A stretch of DNA of 64,000 nt. Source: Opitutaceae bacterium (GTDB lineage Bacteria > Verrucomicrobiota > Verrucomicrobiia > Opitutales > Opitutaceae). The notes under the pieces were generated by a model that had not been told where the DNA came from, ran no database searches, and saw only the letters and a list, made by a program, of their open reading frames with translations. Location of the stretch: assembly GCA_028284385.1 (NCBI GenBank), contig JANQRT010000066.1, positions 91,848 to 155,847 on the forward strand. The letters run 5' to 3'. Shown in pieces: positions 61,870-64,000 of the stretch. The translations under genes were made by a program, and so were the position numbers. Each line of letters starts with the position of its first letter. The stretch's first letter is position 1.

Positions 61870-62400
61870 ATGGAAACGATGGGATCAGAAGAAACCGCAA
61901 CCTTCGGAGCAGGTTGTTTTTGGTGTGTCGAAGCGGTTTTCAGTCGATTGGACGGAGTAAAAAGTGTGGTGTCCGGCTACATGGGAGGACAGATCGACAA
62001 TCCGACTTACGAACAGGTTTGCAGGGGCGAAACAGGCCACGCAGAGGTGGCTCGCATTCTATTTGATCCTCAAGTGATTTCCTACGACGAACTTCTCGAT
62101 ATCTTCTGGAAGATGCACGATCCCACCACCTTGAATCGTCAGGGAGCGGATCGCGGCACACAGTATAGGTCCGCCATTTTCTATCATTCCGAAAACCAGC
62201 AGAAAGCGGCGCTACAGTCCAAGTCGGATCTAGAAGCATCGGGCGCGTATTCAGACCCGATTGTAACTGAGATCACGGCTGCGGAAACGTTCTACGAAGC
62301 CGAAGCGTATCACCAGGATTATTACAAGCTGAACCCCAGCGTTCCCTACTGTCAGTTCGTGATCCATCCGAAACTGCAGAAGCTCGGAATGGAAGGGTGA
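61870..62400 (+). CDS. msrA: Peptide-methionine (S)-S-oxide reductase
   Basis: A 176-residue MsrA of normal length. The active site is GCFWCVEAVF (nucleophile Cys16, in the family motif GCFW). Other hallmarks are SGYMGGQIDNPTYEQVC, GHAEVARILFDPQ, FWKMHDPTTLNRQGADRGTQYRS and the C-terminal AEAYHQDYYKLNP. It reduces methionine-S-sulfoxide in proteins during oxidative stress. It is divergent from the MerC-like gene. Confidence 0.97.
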   Translation: METMGSEETATFGAGCFWCVEAVFSRLDGVKSVVSGYMGGQIDNPTYEQVCRGETGHAEVARILFDPQVISYDELLDIFWKMHDPTTLNRQGADRGTQYRSAIFYHSENQQKAALQSKSDLEASGAYSDPIVTEITAAETFYEAEAYHQDYYKLNPSVPYCQFVIHPKLQKLGMEG

Positions 62401-62632
62401 CGATTCGAGGAACCGCTGGCGTTACCAGGTTCGTATCAGTCTCTAAGCTTTTGCAGGAAATCCTCTAAGGTTTTTTGAAGAGAAGCCGTAATAAATCTGT
62501 GAATCATTGTTAAATGAGGAGCAACAAGACCGCTTCAACACTCATCGACTGGATTATTCTTTCTAAAAGACATAGGCTACTCGACGAAATTTTGCCTGTA
62601 CGCATCGCTCGATAAGCCAACCCATTTATTAA

Positions 62633-64000
62633 ATGAAAAACTCGATCAGCAAAAAGTACGCTTTCATTTTCATGGCAGCCACAGCCGCCAGTTTGGCGCT
62701 GGCTCAACCCGTCAAGCCGATCTCCGACGAGCTTGCAGAACCGAGTGAATCGACAGGAACGATCACTACCTTCGCCGACCAGTCTCTAGGAGCGTTTTCG
62801 GTAGATACGACTAGTAGAGAGGAGACCCGGCTATTCTTCAATTCGATCTACAACTCCTCGGAAGGAGTCGACATGGAATGGACCGGAGACTACTTCGCCA
62901 TCCTTCCTAATCTTTCAAAGGGGGACACATCCGAGGCTTTCAAACTGGCCACCCTCCTGCGGGTAAACTATTTCCGCGCTATGGCCGGTATTCGAGCCAA
63001 CATTACATTTCTCGAGCAACTTAATGAGGACGCTCAATTCGCTGCCTTGATCATGAGTGGCAACGATACGCTGTCCCACGATCCAAAGGATAACGATCCA
63101 AACATTCAGGATGGCCTAGGAGTCTTTCCAAACTATGATTCGACTGCCGGTGATGTTGCAGCTGGTAATTCCAATCTTGCAATCGGACAAAGCGGTCCAG
63201 ACTCGATTACCGGCTACATGCAAGACGCTGGAGCCGGCAATTTCGCAGTTGGCCATCGTCGCTGGATAATCTATCCGCCATCGACAGAGATGGGAACAGG
63301 CGATGTTCCCGGAGGTGCAGCGCCTCTAGAAATTCTGCAGAATATCGACAATTTCCTAGGGCCACTCGGAGTCGATCAAAATAATAATCCAGTCCTTAGG
63401 GCAGATACAAATTATCAGCTTAGGGAGGCAAACGCGCTCTATATTTTTCCGGATTCAATCCAAGCACAGATAAATAATCCACGCCCACCCCAAGCTTTTG
63501 ACTTTGTATCGTATCCATCACCAGGTTACGTTCCCTACCAACTCGTTTTTCCACGCTGGTCCTTCTCGGCAGACGACGATCTCACGGTAGACTTTAGTTC
63601 GGCAACGGTAACGATGACCCGAGACGGTCAGAACGTCCCGGTTGCCATCGAGGCTATCACACCCAACATCGGAGATAACACGCTGGTCTGGGTCTACGAC
63701 AATTTGAACCCGAGTGTATCTCAAACTCATGCCAAACCAACACAGGATGTAGTTTATGAAATTACCGTAAGCGGCGTCAAATTCGGCCCTATCACGCAAC
63801 CGGATTTCAACTACACGGTCACCGTGTTCGATCCAGAAGTTCCTGGTATCGATTTTCAGGAAACGAATGTGGGCGGCTCAGCTCAGCCGCTTACGAACAC
63901 CAATAACGAGTATACGGTAGTTCGACCAAATTTCGACATCATATCCGGCATTCGTTGGCGTTCCTTCCAAAGCGCGACTTTCAATGAAGTAGAGGGCGCC
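62633..64000 (+). CDS. CAP-domain exported protein, N-terminal part (runs off the window)
   Basis: An open frame of 456 codons from ATG to the right edge with no stop. The signal is AFIFMAATAASLALAQP. A CAP/SCP-like domain follows at about 100-230: LLRVNYFRAMAGIRANITFLEQLNEDAQFAAL, LSHDPKDNDP, SNLAIGQSGPDSITGYMQDAGAG and FAVGHRRWIIYPPSTEMGTGDV. These contain the expected CAP His, and GHRRWI matches the family core. From about 300 on it is beta-rich and Ig-like. Large multidomain CAP exoproteins of this kind occur in Verrucomicrobia; function is unknown. Confidence 0.85.
   Translation, partial: MKNSISKKYAFIFMAATAASLALAQPVKPISDELAEPSESTGTITTFADQSLGAFSVDTTSREETRLFFNSIYNSSEGVDMEWTGDYFAILPNLSKGDTSEAFKLATLLRVNYFRAMAGIRANITFLEQLNEDAQFAALIMSGNDTLSHDPKDNDPNIQDGLGVFPNYDSTAGDVAAGNSNLAIGQSGPDSITGYMQDAGAGNFAVGHRRWIIYPPSTEMGTGDVPGGAAPLEILQNIDNFLGPLGVDQNNNPVLRADTNYQLREANALYIFPDSIQAQINNPRPPQAFDFVSYPSPGYVPYQLVFPRWSFSADDDLTVDFSSATVTMTRDGQNVPVAIEAITPNIGDNTLVWVYDNLNPSVSQTHAKPTQDVVYEITVSGVKFGPITQPDFNYTVTVFDPEVPGIDFQETNVGGSAQPLTNTNNEYTVVRPNFDIISGIRWRSFQSATFNEVEGA

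Noticed and set aside
1..64000. CRISPR arrays, tRNA or rRNA genes
   Set aside because: No regularly spaced direct repeats, and no cloverleaf or rRNA-like segment was recognised by reading the sequence; a tRNAscan/Infernal run would be decisive.

Overview
The window reads as a chromosomal segment of a marine-type verrucomicrobium, most likely class Opitutia, order Puniceicoccales (a Pelagicoccus-like relative). This is inferred from gene families, not from a marker gene. The families are planctomycete-type cytochrome/PSD1 plus DUF1501 pairs, six type I sulfatases, several Tat-signal Gfo/Idh/MocA oxidoreductases, a DUF1080 lipoprotein, a VPDSG-type CTERM anchor, and a MerC/Fur/MsrA group. No rRNA, tRNA, CRISPR array, integrase or complete transposase gene was seen.

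Region by region. 1-10.1 kb: the tail of a TonB-dependent receptor, an AraC regulator, and a minus-strand maltodextrin locus (GH13 SusA-like enzyme, TonB receptor, 4-alpha-glucanotransferase, SLC45/MalY-like MFS carrier). 10.3-13.1 kb: an EVE-domain protein, a dual-specificity phosphatase, pdxJ and a secreted DUF4097-like repeat protein. 13.3-24.7 kb: the DUF1501 and PSCyt/PSD1 pair, then a minus-strand myo-inositol oxygenase-sulfatase-sulfatase operon, a four-helix-bundle gene divergent from a third sulfatase, and a Gfo/Idh/MocA protein. 24.8-27.5 kb: an AT-richer insert with a nucleoside-deoxyribosyltransferase/TIR-like 'MMPF' protein and an AAA ATPase, a possible two-gene defence module. 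27.5-33.2 kb: a minus-strand run of a DUF1080 lipoprotein, a metallophosphoesterase with PA14, and two sulfatases, the last three overlapping. 33.5-39.7 kb: a 1605-residue RHS protein and a companion YD/fibronectin/repeat protein. 40-44.8 kb: a DEAD-box helicase, a MITE-like palindromic element with perfect 26-bp terminal inverted repeats, a VPDSG-CTERM protein, a sixth sulfatase and a small secreted protein. 44.9-49.1 kb: a frameshifted DoxX gene, pirin, a divergent LysR regulator, and a Cys-rich / HMA-like / outer-membrane-barrel operon. 49.2-55.2 kb: two divergent Gfo/Idh/MocA oxidoreductases, a YqeY-like protein and a secreted DUF5060 glycoside hydrolase. 55.3-57.9 kb: a complete phage-shock locus (pspF divergent from pspA-pspB-pspC). 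57.9-64 kb: an unknown secreted protein, an (alpha/alpha)6 glycosidase, a Fur-family repressor, a MerC-like protein, MsrA and the start of a CAP-domain exported protein.

Together the genes describe an envelope-rich heterotroph. Starch oligomers are cut, imported and remodelled by the maltodextrin locus. Sulfated glycans or sulfated cyclitols are probably desulfated by the sulfatases and processed by oxidoreductases and myo-inositol oxygenase. Envelope stress is handled by the Psp, MsrA and metal-handling genes. The observations I rate highest are the nested-palindrome MITE-like element (41378-41654), the MMPF plus AAA pair (25157-27425), the GTAG-type REP pair lying inside a sulfatase 5' end (19009-19072), and the eukaryote-like MIOX in a sulfatase operon.
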